A DNA stretch of 64,000 nucleotides. Origin: Labia minor (taxonomy: Eukaryota; Arthropoda; Insecta; Dermaptera; Spongiphoridae). The stretch is taken from positions 3,769,580-3,833,579 of the forward strand of contig OY720344.1 of NCBI GenBank assembly GCA_963082975.1, in the 5' to 3' direction. Positions 10,326 through 21,521 of the stretch are shown here, in pieces (positions within the stretch are counted from its first letter, which is position 1; each line of letters begins with the position of its first letter). Under the pieces are notes generated by a model. That model made no database searches. It saw nothing but the letters and a program-made list of their open reading frames with translations, and was not told the DNA's origin. The translations under genes and the position numbers were made by a program.

Positions 10326-10888
10326 CTGAATATGCTTTTAAATAAAAAAAAATGTCAAGAAAGTAATTGGAATTATTAATATTAAAAGAATCAATAAATA
10401 AATTTATTAAATATACATTTAAACATGTAAATTAATCTATATATAAATTTAATAAATATTCAAACAATAATTGAAACAATATAAATAAAACGATTCAATA
10501 TTTTACTTACATTGTGATTTATATTTTTATTTTTATTACAACTATTATTATGGGTATGTTATTTTTGGCAGTTTATAAAAAATTAAAAATATTAATAAAA
10601 TTTATCAAAATAATAAGTTGAAAAGATTTCCAATTATTTTTATTTATTTATTGTAAATTTTTCAATGTAACCATGGTAACCATAAATAGATTTTTACCAA
10701 AATATTACTAATTAAATTAATTTTGGATAAATTAATTTTGGATTTAACTACACTAAAACCTTCCCTGGGACGCCCACAACAATCCCTGAAAGTTTCATCG
10801 CAATCGGACGGGTAGTTTTTGAGTATTTGACAGACACACACACAGACAGACAGACAGACATTGCCTTTTATATATATAGATAGATAGA
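10326..10888 (-). mobile_element. Helitron-type repeat, 5' part
   Basis: On the minus strand it begins at 10888 with A|TCTATCTATCTATATATA, then AAAAGGCAATG, a TGTC/TGTG microsatellite, and ACTCAAAAACTACCCGTCCG with GATGAAAC, the usual Helitron 5' module. Nearly the same sequence lies at 56225-56745 in the same orientation. The 3' terminus was not found. Confidence 0.55.
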
Positions 10889-11125
10889 TCTTTTGGCGCT
10901 CTCCACACCTAGACGGGGGCTCCGCCCCCTGTACCCCCCGAGTGGTACATAGTATTTGGTTAAGAGTAGTAAATGGTTTTCATCCATTTTGTTTCAATCC
11001 GTATATTACATAAAACATTCATTTCTTTTTGTGTTCTTATTTAAAATATATTTTAATTTAATCAGTAAATTAATTATATATATTATTATTGTATATGTTA
11101 TATCTATCTATCTATGTGGCTCAAA
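10889..11125 (-). repeat. Helitron 3' region, truncated in its hairpin
   Basis: Read on the minus strand this runs from ATATAACATATACAAT through the shared tail to GGGGGCGGAGCCCCCGTC and GAGAGCGCC, then stops before the second hairpin arm. It abuts the TC start of the next Helitron at 10888, so the two lie head-to-tail. It is the inverted partner of 12080-12324. Confidence 0.6.
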
Positions 11126-11129
11126 GATA

Positions 11130-11462
11130 CTCGAAAGTTCTTGGCCGCAACAACCACATTTCTCCAAGTGTCCCTATCCTGAGCCCATGTCCCATCTCTC
11201 TTACGTCCCTTCCTACGCGTCCTTGGTCTTCCAAGCGGAAGTTTTCCAATCGGTCTCCACACCGTTTTCTAATCCAATATCTTTTTCCTCTCCCATTCTA
11301 GCCACGTCCCCTGCCTATCGCAGCTTTTTCGCTTTTATAACCCTAACTATTTATGAAGATTCATAGAAGTCATGCAATTCCTCGTTATGCAGTCCTATTC
11401 TCAAATACTCTGAATCTACTCTCATCTCCCAGGGTCATAGACCATGCGTCCCACCCATATAA

Positions 11463-11493
<31 letters not shown>

Positions 11494-12056
11494 ATTATAG
11501 GCCTAAGGCCTGTTCTTCTTCACTATCCTCAGGTCTTTTTTGGGAAGAGTACGCCCAGCAGTCAGCCCATTTTTTCGGTGCCTTGGTCTATTGTGCTGCT
11601 GGCCTTCCATCCCGGGCTATATTCTCAAGAGCCCTTCCGCGTTGGCTCTTCCTACGTGTTCGTTTCATTTTTACGGCGAATCTTAACCCATTTGCCGTAA
11701 TAGGTTCGTTGCCGTGTCGTCAATGTGTTAATCATTCCAATTTTCGAGGCTGTGTGTGGTTCTTTGAGCAATTGTGATTTGCGTCTCATGAGTAGATTGC
11801 TAGTCTCATCTCCGTGACGTGGATGTTCTTAGTTAAGTCGAAGCCCCCCAACACGACAAGGTGACATCCATGGTGGGGCTTGCCGGAGGCAGCTGATGTT
11901 AAATTAAATTGAAAATTTTTGTTCTTAGTTGGAATCGAACGCCGACTTCTTGCATGGAAAGTTGGTATCCTACGCTCTCGGCTACCCTGCCTCGTAAAAT
12001 AATACAACAGGCAAAATAATTGGTTTATATATTTTAATTTTGATTCCTTTTGATAA
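11130..12056 (-). pseudogene. Decayed LINE RT C-terminal region, split by a SINE
   Basis: On the minus strand the reading begins SKGIKIKIYKPIILPVV, is interrupted by a SINE, and resumes LYGWDAWSMTLGDESRFRVF. It continues in broken frames to a KTSAWKTKD-like motif and a final tail that matches 6600-6665. KIYKxxVLPVxLYGxExW is a conserved motif downstream of the RT domain in several LINE clades. Several stops and frameshifts show it is dead. Confidence 0.65.
11466..11998 (-). mobile_element. tRNA-derived SINE with (GAA)n tail, nested in the LINE
   Basis: The 5' end (minus strand, 11998) carries a tRNA-like head with an A-box-like TAGCCGAGAGCGTAGG and a B box GTTCGATTCC at about 11938-11948. 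A unique body of roughly 400 bp follows, ending in (GAA)n at 11466-11492. The 7-bp flanks ATAATAC (11459-11465 and 11999-12005) are a target duplication, and the LINE reading frame resumes across it. It has no protein; mobilisation would rely on a LINE. Confidence 0.65.
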
Positions 12057-12059
12057 TAA

Positions 12060-12324
12060 TTCGAGTTCCTTAGAGTCACAGAGATAGATAGATATAACAT
12101 ATACAATAATAATATATATAATTAATTTACTGATTAAATTAAAATATATTTTAAATAAGAACACAAAAAGAAATGAATGTTTTATGTAATATAATGATTG
12201 AAACAAAATGGATGAAAACCTTTTACTACTCTTAACCAAATACTATGTACCACTCGGGGGGGGGGGGGGGGGGAGCCCGTCCGTCTAGGTGTGGAGAGCG
12301 CCGAAGGGGCTCGGAGCAGCTAGT
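12060..12324 (+). mobile_element. Helitron 3' end (hairpin + CTAGT)
   Basis: The sequence runs through the shared tail, a poly-G run (12247-12272) where other copies have GGGTACAGGGGGCGG, then GAGCGCC GAA GGGGCTC (hairpin arms imperfect) and CAG CTAGT ending at 12324. The base after CTAGT is A rather than the expected T, so this end may be chimeric. It forms inverted arms with 10889-11125. Confidence 0.6.
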
Positions 12325-13080
12325 ACGTATATAAAATTCATTTTTCTCGTGAAGCTGGTGCGCATTCCGTCTGCTTTCAAATTTCTTACGCACAAGTTTT
12401 CACTTCTGTCGGCCAGTCCCACGACTGCCAATTTTTTATTTAAAAGCGTATTCAGCATATCTCGCAAATTTGAAATGGATTAAATAACATATATTAATTT
12501 AAATTAAATTAAATTAATTCAATTATAAATTAAAATTAATAAATAATATTTATTAAACCAGCGCAAGTTTGGCTTTTTTTTGATGGCACCACGTCACGTG
12601 TTGGCAAGTGTGATTTCCAGTGTTAAAAAATTAATTCTGGTACTTTCAGCAATTCAATTTTCGATGTTGAGATTTTGATGTTTATGATGTTATAAATAAT
12701 ATTTATTAAATTATAATTTAATTTAATTTAAATTAATAAATATTATTTAATCAAATTCAAATTTGCGAGATAGTCGAGTGGATAGTGGAGTGTTTGGCTC
12801 TTTGTTGATGGCACCACGTCACGTGTTGGCGCGTGAGATTTCCAGTGTTAAAAAATTAATTCTGGTACTTTCAGCGATTCTATCAAGCTGAAATTCTATA
12901 TATAGCAGTTTTATACAATTATTAATCATGTGAAAAATTATCAAACATATATCTTTATTTTTACGGTCACACACACACGCACACACACACACACACACAT
13001 ACATATTTAAAAATTAATTTATTAAAATATATATTATATAATTTATTATATACGTATATAATTTAATATATATATATGTT
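12325..13080 (-). repeat. Repeat block with an inverted paralogue at 55.7-56.2 kb
   Basis: From 12440 to 13010 this is, with small differences, the reverse complement of 55670-56225. It includes two pieces of family S and the CACGTGTTGGCGCGTGAG motif. Bases 12325-12437 (TTTCTCGTGAAGCTGGTGCG and onward) instead match 56847-56955 in direct orientation, so the block is mosaic. A CA microsatellite lies at 12968-12999. No gene is present. Confidence 0.6.
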
Positions 13081-14092
13081 ACGGTAAAAGTAGATATTGT
13101 GGCAAATGTACACATTTTCCGGTAAATGTGCACATTAGCCTCCTCATTTGGGTAATGTGCATTCATCTAACATTTACAATTTCAAATAAGGGAAATGTAC
13201 ATTGAATTCACAATGACCATGTCGTTTTGGTAAATGTGAGCATACGTGGTAAAACGGATCCCAAAAATTTGATTTGCGTTGTGTTTTGTCTAGAGATGAG
13301 GATAAGAATTTATATAAATTAGGAACTCTAAACAGGGAATTTTAAAACAATCTTATTCTAGGCATGAATTCGCCATTTGTGAACAAAAGTTTATATTATA
13401 CGAAGATGTTCCTCAAGATGTTGAGAAATCGGTAAGAGAAATTATAGGAATGCAGTCCCCCCTTACTGGTGGCCAAGGTTTTAAAAGATGCATCAGAAAA
13501 GGAACATGTTCCTCAAAAAAGTGCAGTTGTAAAAATGCTGGAATATTATGTAATTCCAAGTGCCACAATAGCAATTCTTGCTCAAATAAATAGCATTTTC
13601 TTCATTAAGAAATTTCTATATGTTCCTTTATAATTTTATAAAATTTAACTGTTATAATAAAAAAAAGTATGTTAATATTATAATTATTTGTTTGATTCCC
13701 ATCGTATTGGTCCTAAAAAACTAGGACGAAAATAGTATTTATGAATATTGGGATCATAAGCTACGACATATTATATGTAATAAGTATGTTTTGTTTCTCA
13801 TTCACATTTTTGAATTAAAATAATTTTCGTTATTAAAGCTTTTTGTATTATGTTTATTTAAATCAAATTTTTTTTACTGCAACAACATTTTTAATTTACT
13901 TGTATTCCACCTTTCCTTAAAATACGAAGGTAAGAGTATACATTTACCAAAACGTAAAGGCAGGTGTACACATTTGCCGGGAAATGTACATATACATTAT
14001 ATTCAGTTTACTTATACCTAACTTTTGTCACGGTAAATGTACAATCTTGGGAAATGTACACTTTTACCGTAAAATGTGTACACTTTTACCGT
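13081..14092 (+). mobile_element. DNA transposon with short TIRs and subterminal repeats
   Basis: The ends are perfect 11-bp inverted repeats, ACGGTAAAAGT at 13081 and ACTTTTACCGT at 14092. At least eight variants of GGTAAATGTACAC, in both orientations, lie in the outer 170-200 bp of each side, as expected for transposase binding sites. Inside is a broken integrase-type C-terminus (13250-13593). The flanks match an uninterrupted AT-rich site at 14400-14445 and, inverted, 55565-55620, which act as empty sites. I could not fix a clear target duplication. The superfamily is uncertain. Confidence 0.65.
13250..13593 (+). pseudogene. Integrase-type transposon protein C-terminus with Cys-rich CXC-like motif
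   Basis: The last frame (13318-13593) ends in a cysteine-rich stretch with CSSKKCSCKNAGILCNSKCH and CSNK before the stop. This type of tail is known from KRBA2/SCAND3-like integrase proteins encoded by cut-and-paste elements. Upstream similarity continues (DPKNLICVV, then DEDKNLYKLGT, then KQSYSRHEFAICEQKF) but needs two frame changes near 13283 and 13335, and stops occur. No integrase core with DDE residues is visible, so this is a relic of the end of the gene. Confidence 0.6.
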
Positions 14093-14815
14093 ATATATTC
14101 TGAAATTAATTTTATTTTTTTATATATGTTTACTTATGCAGAAAAAATTAATTGACATAATTATTAATTTAATAAAATAAAATTTAATAATAAAATTAAT
14201 TTAATAAAATAAAATAATTTAAAATAAAATATTAAAATAATAAAAATTAATAAATTTGTAAAAAATATATATAATATGTACTTAAAAAATTGTCTTTTGG
14301 CCGAAAATATAAAAAAATAAATTTTTCCATATTTATATATTTATATATGCATATATTTAAAAATTAATTTATTAAAATATATATTATATAATATATTATA
14401 TATAGTATATAATTTAATATATATATATATTCTGAAATTAATTTTAAATTATATAAATATATTAGAAATTAATTTAATATAATTTAACATATAATAATAT
14501 ATTAAAATATTTTATTTTATATATACATAATTCAGTAATACTGATTATTAATGTAAATATAAATTATAATATTTAATATGGCAAATATGTACAATTTTGT
14601 AAAGAATGTATCAGAAGTTTAGTGTCTAACATTCTGGCGTATTGCGCATGCGTATATCTGTCGGGTCGTTTTCGAACGGTCGGGTCCTCACCGGGTCGGG
14701 TCGTTCTCACAGGATTGGGTCGAAATCTCACGCGAGTTCTATACTTTTTCCCCACCCAGCAAAAGTGCTCAACGCCGCTAAAGAAGTTTTCACTTCAAAA
14801 AAAATTTGGGACCAC
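14093..14815 (-). repeat. AT-rich tract and GC block, inverted paralogue of 55.25-55.66 kb
   Basis: The block from about 14355 to 14790 is the reverse complement of 55250-55660. It contains ATTCTGGCGTATTGCGCATG and GTGCTCAACGCCGCTAAAG. The AT tract 14355-14445 also duplicates 13010-13080 plus 14093-14110. Short ORFs crossing it are not conserved between the copies. Confidence 0.6.
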
Positions 14816-14817
14816 TT

Positions 14818-15445
14818 TTTTACCGACCGACGATAGTAAGGGAGGTATTGTTTTCACACCAAATTTCACATGTGGAGATTTTTACATATCTCCACGAATC
14901 ATGCATTTTCTAAACAGAAAAAAGTATTTTTAGCATGATGTCTGTCCGTCCGTCTGTCCGTATAGATGTGTACAGCCTGAACGGCTCAACCGATTTTGAT
15001 GAAATTTGGTATATTTACTTAATGCATCAGTGGGATGTATTGATCAACTTTTGGTGCAATTCCGGAAACCGGAAGTGGTAGTATTAGCTATCGACGATAG
15101 GAAGGAAAGGGTTATTTTCACACCAAAGGATATTTTTTTATATATCACCACGAATCATGCACTTTGTATTGGTTTTATCCTAGAGAAAAATCATATTTAT
15201 TAGTTTTTTCTTGATTTAAAATTATATGACGTCATCCAGCCATTCATGACGTCACAGCCTGGTCTTGCATATATATTATAAATAAAATAAAATTAAAAAT
15301 GTTTATATTTATTATTTATGTATGCCTATCTGTTTTTTATTACATTAATAGCTAAATTTAAATTATTTGAAATTGTTTCTGTAGCTGGAAATTAATTTAT
15401 TTCAAACAGTCGGTCGGTTCGGACCTGGCCACAGGTCAACTTATT
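14818..15445 (+). mobile_element. Family P repeat, copy 3
   Basis: Full-length: ACCGACCGACGATAGTAAGG at the front, GTCC/GTCT microsatellite at 14940-14960, GATGAAATTTGG near 15000, ACCGGAAGTGG, paired TGACGTCA at 15228-15235 and 15248-15255, and the 3' hairpin GACCTGGCCACAGGTC with AACTTATT. It follows a T-run. Confidence 0.75.
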
Positions 15446-15769
15446 TCAATATTTTTTCAACTTTTACACTTATCTTTTTCTTTGTGTGCTGCCAAATTTT
15501 TAAACCGTTAAAAGTGTGCCGCGGTAAAAAAAAGGTTGGAAATCACTGGTCTATAAGAAAAAGGTCGCAAGCTTTTCCACACACAAAACATCTTATTATA
15601 TTTAACACATCTGAGAATGCTAGGAAGCATTACTATCTACGAAATTTTATTAATATTTATCACAAAATTGCATAAATAATTCCAATTTATATGATCTTAA
15701 TACTCGTATATTGTGAGAATTAGAGAAATAATGTAGAGAGCAAAAAATATTGAAAAATAGATATTTATT

Positions 15770-16040
15770 TTCGTGATTCGTTCTTTTTTCAGAATTATAA
15801 AGTTCTTGAGTGCGATATTCTAAGTCAGTTCGTTTATAGTAATATACTTTTGATTGTTTTCACGTTCTTGTCTGCAATATTCGAGATCAGTTCTTTTTTC
15901 AGTTTTATAAACTAGATCTTTATAGCGTTTATAGCGTTCTTGACTACGGTATTCGGAATCGTTTCTTTTTTTTTGGTTTTATTCTTTCTCTCTCTCTTTT
16001 TTGCTTTTCATCACGAAAGTCCCAATCTTTCTCCATATTA
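15770..16040 (-). pseudogene. Relic of a repeat-containing protein (EYRxQER units)
   Basis: On the minus strand the reading gives SEYRSQERYKRYKDLV, then DLEYCRQERENN, then a third weaker unit, spaced about 30 residues apart. Arrays of R-x-D-x-EYR-x-x-E repeats occur upstream of transposon-encoded proteins in several invertebrates. Stops and a frameshift near 15960 show decay. Whether it is part of a larger element is unclear. Bases 15446-15769 hold no gene. Confidence 0.3.
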
Positions 16041-16479
16041 AAAATATATTCAAAACACTAAAAAATAACGTTTGTAATTAATTAATATTTATTATAATTT
16101 TAATATAAATAATAATTAATAATAATTTATAATTATAATTAATAATAATTAATATAATTTAAAATTATAATCATAATTATAATTAATATAATTTATATAA
16201 TTTATAATTATTATTATAATTATAATGATACGATCGAAGATGCGCTGAAAACATCGCTCTTATTTATTATAAATTATAATTTAAATAAAACTTTGCCCGC
16301 CGATTGGACTGATATTCCTAACCGAATTTTAAAAAATCAAGACCACTTTACATTTACACTTTTTAAGCTCTACTCGAATCCAAAATCAAAATTTAAAAAA
16401 TCGAAAATTTTTGCCGACAGACACCCAGACATACAGATTTTATAAACGAACTAAAACGCTTGCTTTGAGGATTGCTGCT

Positions 16480-16700
16480 GGCTTCATGTTGAGATTAAGA
16501 ATTGGCGGCAAAAATTGGAGCCAAAAATTGGCGCCAATATCACTGCCTATATAAGAGGTGACGTGTCCCAAAATGCATCAGTCCGCTTGAATCGGAGCAA
16601 GCGTACGGTTACTTGAAAACGACTGCAGAATAAGCAGTTGAAACGTTGTACAATCATTTTAATTTAATAAATAATTTTATACAAATAATGTGGTCTTTTA
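16480..16700 (+). promoter_or_regulatory. TATA-containing promoter-like segment (possible LTR)
   Basis: CTATATAAGAGG at about 16548 is a strong TATA-box match. It is followed by a GC-balanced tract, then GTTGAAACGTTGTACAATC and AATAAATAATTTTATAC (a possible poly-A signal) at about 16665. A promoter followed within roughly 120 bp by a polyadenylation signal is the pattern of a retroelement LTR. No matching second LTR or ORF is seen, so it could be a solo LTR. Confidence 0.3.
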
Positions 16701-17021
16701 ATAAAAATTCCCTTAATAATTATCAAAATAACCACAAAAGCTTTAATAAAAAACGAACTAAAAGTTCGTTGAATCTTTCAAATACTATACTGAGGTATAG
16801 GTTTAATCTAGAATAATATTATATTTATATATTAAATGATTACTTTTTATTATATTATTTGAACAAGGCTATTTTAACTTAAGGATGAATGTTGGATTTT
16901 ATTTACATTTAACTAAATTAAGTTATCAGAGGAAATGCAAAATAAATTAAGTAAGAGTCTTAACGTCCTTTTCTACATGATTCTCCTTTTTCTCTCTCTC
17001 TCTCACACACACACACACACT

Positions 17022-17065
<44 letters not shown>

Positions 17066-17454
17066 TACTTTAGATTGATGTAATAACAATACCGCCTTTG
17101 GCGTTTAGATTAATTTTATGCATAGCCTTCGGGTTTGTTTACGCCAGGCTTAAACGAACACCAGACAAGAATGCCAATGTGATAATTAGCCAGCCAACAT
17201 TATTATCGTTAAATTTCTTTTCAAAGGAATTCATTCAATCAATCAATTAATTCATCATGAATACAAGAGAGAAATTAATAATATATAATTACTAGCAATT
17301 ACTTTTTAAGAAGAAAGTTGAAATCCATGTATGATTGTATTATTATATAAATTAATTTAAAAATTGTTCAATATTAACTTTACAGTTGCAAAGATCATTA
17401 TGAGAATCACTATTAATATAATAATTTAGAAAATAATATTATACTTATTATATA

Positions 17455-17914
17455 CGAGGGTGGGGTGAAAAGTTTCCGATCTGACCAAGAAAAACGGTGT
17501 TTTTAAATTTTTTTTTCCTTTATTTTTCAACATAATCTCCATCAACACTGATACATTTCTCATAACGTATTCTAATTAATTTAATTAATTAATTAATTTA
17601 AAAAAAAAATTTAATTTAATTTAAGTCTCATCAACAGTTATGAATCGACGCAAAAATTCGTTTGGATTACGCCTACAGCGCCAAATTGTCGGTAGAAATG
17701 GTTTTTCGAAGCAGTTTTTGGTGTAACGTTAGCAAACGCGGCACCCACGTTGCGCACACCTTTCCATGTTCAATGGCTTGTGCAAAATATTTCGCACACG
17801 TTCAGCTGACATCGTACAGCTCTCAATTATCTTGAATTTTGAAAAATAAAGAAAAAAAAAATTTAAAAACATCGTTTTTCTTGGTCAGGCCGGAAATTTT
17901 TCACCCCACCCTCG
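17455..17914 (-). mobile_element. Mariner element, internally deleted
   Basis: Long inverted repeats begin CGAGGGTGGGGTGAAAAGTT at the left and are mirrored at the right end, with TA on both sides. On the minus strand the right half reads MSAERVRNILHKPLNMERC and RNPNEFLRRFITVDET. The left half reads YEKCISVDGDYVEK, the usual mariner transposase C-terminus. The region between DET and YEKC, including two catalytic aspartates, is replaced by about 60 bp of AT-rich sequence. It is non-autonomous and dead as a gene. Confidence 0.8.
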
Positions 17915-18399
17915 TATATATATATATATATATTTGTCCAATAATTCTTCTTATTAAAAATTTCCTTGTTTTTTTTAGATGTTTTATGTCTGCAAGATTG
18001 AAATCACCAGTCGTGTAATGTTAATATCATTAAAGCATATATGTCACACACTTTTTAAAAGATAAATATAATCAGTATATGATTCAACAGGAAGGTGTTT
18101 CCAATGAATAGACAAAAAAATAAATTTGAATAAGCCAAATTTAAATTTATTTAATCTCTACATACTAAATAATAAATAGTTATTAGATTTGAGTTGCTAT
18201 TTATACAATTTCTAGTCTAATAATGAATACTTATAAAGAAATAATGTCATCCATGCACTTTGTTTTATTAATCCAAATAGGAGTATAATGATTAAACACA
18301 TGTAGTTGAATTATATATCTCAAAGTAGAAAAATGATTGAAAAAACTCCATTTCGATTTTAACCAAGATCTTTTTGATTTTTAATTATTGGTCCAGAAA

Positions 18400-18895
18400 T
18401 GTTATTTGTACAAGGCCAGGTCAATAAGACCGTGACTTTTTGAATTTCCTGTCTCGTCAATGAAATGGTAACAGTCACTGCACTATCAGCTAATTCCTGT
18501 CGAAATTGGAACCAGCTGGGTCTTTTAGTTTTTAGTTGACATTCATTAATAGCAGACTACCTCTTGATTGGAGAAGAAAATTGGAAAAAGTGAATTTTCA
18601 TGAAAATCCATGAATTGGGGATACGAATTGCTCCTACATCCACCCTATTTTCCAGATTTTTAGTCCCATGAGAGACTATTTCTTGTTTCTAAATCTGAAG
18701 AAAGGCCTCGGCGGAAAGAGATTGGACTCCAACGATGAAATCATCTCATAAACAAATACCAATTTTGATGTCCTCGGCAAATCTTACTTTTTGGAAGGGA
18801 TAAATCAATCAAATGGAGAAATGTTTTACGAAGTGTATCAAACTTCAAGAAGACTACGTAGAAAATTAAAATAATTTTTTATCGAAAAACCTGTA
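18400..18895 (+). pseudogene. Mariner transposase relic (C-terminal half)
   Basis: Broken frames read HPPYFPDF (for the usual HPPYSPDLAPCDF), a region around SEERPRRKEIG, then INQMEKCFTKCIKLQEDYVE near the end, the mariner C-terminal signature. The outer sequence GTGACTTTTTGAATTTCCTG matches the inverted repeat of the related element at 36870-37368, in opposite orientation. The left inverted repeat is poorly preserved. Confidence 0.65.
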
Positions 18896-19155
18896 TTTAT
18901 ATAATTCAGTCCTGTCCTCGAATATATAATTACATAAATACATGACTATTTATAATTAATACAACTTTGAATGAATATCCCAGAAATGATATCGCCCAGG
19001 TGTTTATGACAATTATAAGATTTTTACTCGATAGTTTAGTCGTTTAGTGTTACCCATGGAAAAACTTGATTTTAAGTTGGGAGTAGTCAATTTTTAAGTT
19101 CTGTTGTTGTTGTCAAAATATTTTTCAAATTCATCAGGATTCATCTCCTCAATTA

Positions 19156-19162
19156 CCTGTAT

Positions 19163-19190
<28 letters not shown>
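19156..19190. repeat. (CT)n microsatellite in gene-poor AT-rich DNA
   Basis: This is the largest simple repeat of the stretch 18896-19960, with (TTA)n at 19340-19362 and (TA)n near 19515-19535 and 19800-19815. I see no supported gene in that stretch. Confidence 0.8.
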
Positions 19191-19194
<4 letters not shown>

Positions 19195-19964
19195 ATTATT
19201 TTAAATCATGGTTCACTACCTTTGGCGTTTAACACTGTACATTTGCCCAATTCAAAGGAAATTGGAATATCTTCACTAAAGTGTTTCACTAATGTAATTT
19301 TTGCTTGTTCTCAGCTTAAAGTTTCATATCGTTCATATATTATTATTATTATTATTATTATTTATTAATTAAACAAAATAAATAATTGAAATTATTTAAT
19401 CATATATTAAAGTCTACCTTGATCTTTTCCCTTCAATTAGTTTATCATTTCATTCATTCAATTTTTATTTTTTTTTTTAAATTTCTCTTTTCTTATTTTT
19501 TTCTTATTTGTATTATATATATATATATATATATGTTGCTAAGTTAATCAGAGAGTGAGAGAGAAAGAAATATTGGACAATGTATATGAATAAAAGTAAT
19601 CTGTTTCTTTTTTTTATTCGATGTTGGTGAAGTCAATCGGTTCGTTTCCTCGTTTCTACCACAAGATTAAAGATTCGATGCCATCCTCAGCCACATGATG
19701 GATGGTCGCCGTCCAAATGGAGGCGTCTAATGGTCTTCTGTCGCCTAATCTAATTGACTAGAGCCCAAATACGATAAAATGGAGATGAATTACATTACAT
19801 TTATATATATATATACATATATCTATATCTATCAAAATCTACCTCCTATTTGAAATACAAATATATATATCATTTACTTAACCAACATAATAAATCTCGT
19901 ATCTAAATTTACTAAATCTCACATGTTTTAAAATATATAATATTAGTCACATATACCACAAAAT

Positions 19965-20110
19965 CCAGAAGTCCCAAAAAAAAAAAAATTCCTCTTTGAA
20001 AATGACACCAAAATGGGCGCCGAGACGTCGAGACACAAATAAACAAACAATAAAATGGGAAAATAACCTGAAAATAATTTCTCATAATAATAATAAATGC
20101 GAAAAAATAA
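19965..20110 (+). repeat. Copy of the GGCGCC-core repeat
   Basis: It contains ACACCAAAATGGGCGCCGAG followed by ACGTCGAGA and AATAACCTGAAAATAATTTC, in the same order as near 118-165 and 3538-3620. Class unknown. Confidence 0.5.
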
Positions 20111-20216
20111 AAATAAATTTATATCTTTCTATTATAAGTACAAGAAGAAGTAAGATTTAATCTTAAATTTATATAAAAATATTTTTAATAAATTCCAACT
20201 CTTTATTTTCTCTTTT

Positions 20217-20384
20217 TACCGACCGACGATAGTAAGGGAGGTATTGTTTTCACACCAAATTTCACATGTGGAGATTTTTACATATCTCCACGAATCATGC
20301 ATTTTCTTAACAGAAAAAAGTATTTTTAGCATCATGTCCGTCCGTCCGTCCCTCCGTTCGTATAGATGTGTACAGCTTGAACGG
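20217..20384 (+). mobile_element. Family P repeat, copy 4, left part (interrupted by BEL/Pao)
   Basis: The front end ACCGACCGACGATAGTAAGG, the GTCC microsatellite and TGTACAGCTTGAACGG are present. The sequence stops at 20384 where the BEL/Pao element begins, and resumes at 27872. The bases AACGG at the break are duplicated. Confidence 0.8.
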
Positions 20385-21375
20385 TGTTAACGCAAAAAAG
20401 ATCCCAATTGAAAATATGCTTCAGTGCATAAATCAATTCCCTTCTCTGCGTTAACAATGGGTTGGGTTATTTATATTATAATAATATAATATAATTCAAA
20501 TGCAAGGTTTAGTCAAGGTCGCCAGTTAATTTTGTTTTATCAAAAAGGAAAATTAACAAAACCTTTTAATTCAAACGATACTTACCAATATACCAGTTAG
20601 ACTCATATAATTTCTTAAATTATAAGAAATACACAAATCGTCTCTGGGTGATCAGAATTATGCAGATACGAGGCTTCTAATTCTTATTTAAATAAAACAA
20701 GAAATAAAAACGCTGGAAGCTCTCCAACCACAATCAATTTAACCCACCTAAATTTCCTTAAGGTATAAAGAAAGAATTAGTAAATAAAACAATTTTAATC
20801 TCGTTTTTCTGATATATTTATATAAAGCAGTGTATATTATAAAAGTTAAAAAGATAAAAAAAGCAGTATACAATTAGGTTTGCGATGAAAGCAAATAAAG
20901 CAAATAATCCTAACTTAAATTAACAAATTAACAATTCAATAAAAGAATAAACAAATGAAGTATAATGGAGATCGCACAATATTTCTCCACTGGACCTCAA
21001 ATATGTAAAAAAAATTAAATTAAATTATGAAATAAGGTTTATTAAAACATTAACAAATTAATTAATATAGTAATTTTAATACAACCTGAGCAGCAAGAAT
21101 TAAAGAAAGGAGAATTTTTACAAACCCAAAAATGGTTTCTGTTCGATCTGAGAGGTCTTCCAATTCAACCTCTCCAGGCTGAGGCCAAACACAAATAGGC
21201 AGATATCCACATGGAAAGCAATGACCAAAAACCCAAAGACCCAAGAAACAAGACGGTACAAAAACATTCGAATTTTGCAACCCTGTGTCACGTGACCCGT
21301 CCTGTCTTCTCTGACCTCAGACATTTCAAAACTTAAAAATATCTAATTTGCGGGAAATTTGATCTTGCTCAAACA
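20385..21375 (-). repeat. 3' LTR of the BEL/Pao element
   Basis: Because the element is on the minus strand, this is its 3' LTR. It is preceded (in element sense) by a polypurine tract. Minus-strand ORFs inside it occur identically in the other LTR and have no recognised domain. Confidence 0.95.
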
Positions 21376-21378
21376 TAA

Positions 21379-21391
21379 CTCCCCCCTTTTT
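21379..21391 (-). other. Polypurine tract of the BEL/Pao element
   Basis: The minus strand reads AAAAAGGGGGGAG three bases before the 3' LTR, the expected place for the plus-strand DNA synthesis primer in reverse transcription. Confidence 0.8.
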
Positions 21392-21521
21392 AGAGAACCC
21401 CGATTCTCTAAACACTTTCGACAATTCTGAGAGCCACCCCTCAAATGGGATGGAATTCAGACTCTCTGCTACTATCAGGATTAAAAAATATTATTGTTAA
21501 ATTTACTAGTTAATAAAGTAA

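Noticed and set aside
21062-21324. Minus-strand ORFs repeated at 27553-27815
   Set aside because: They lie wholly within the two LTRs and are identical because the LTRs are; no recognised domain.
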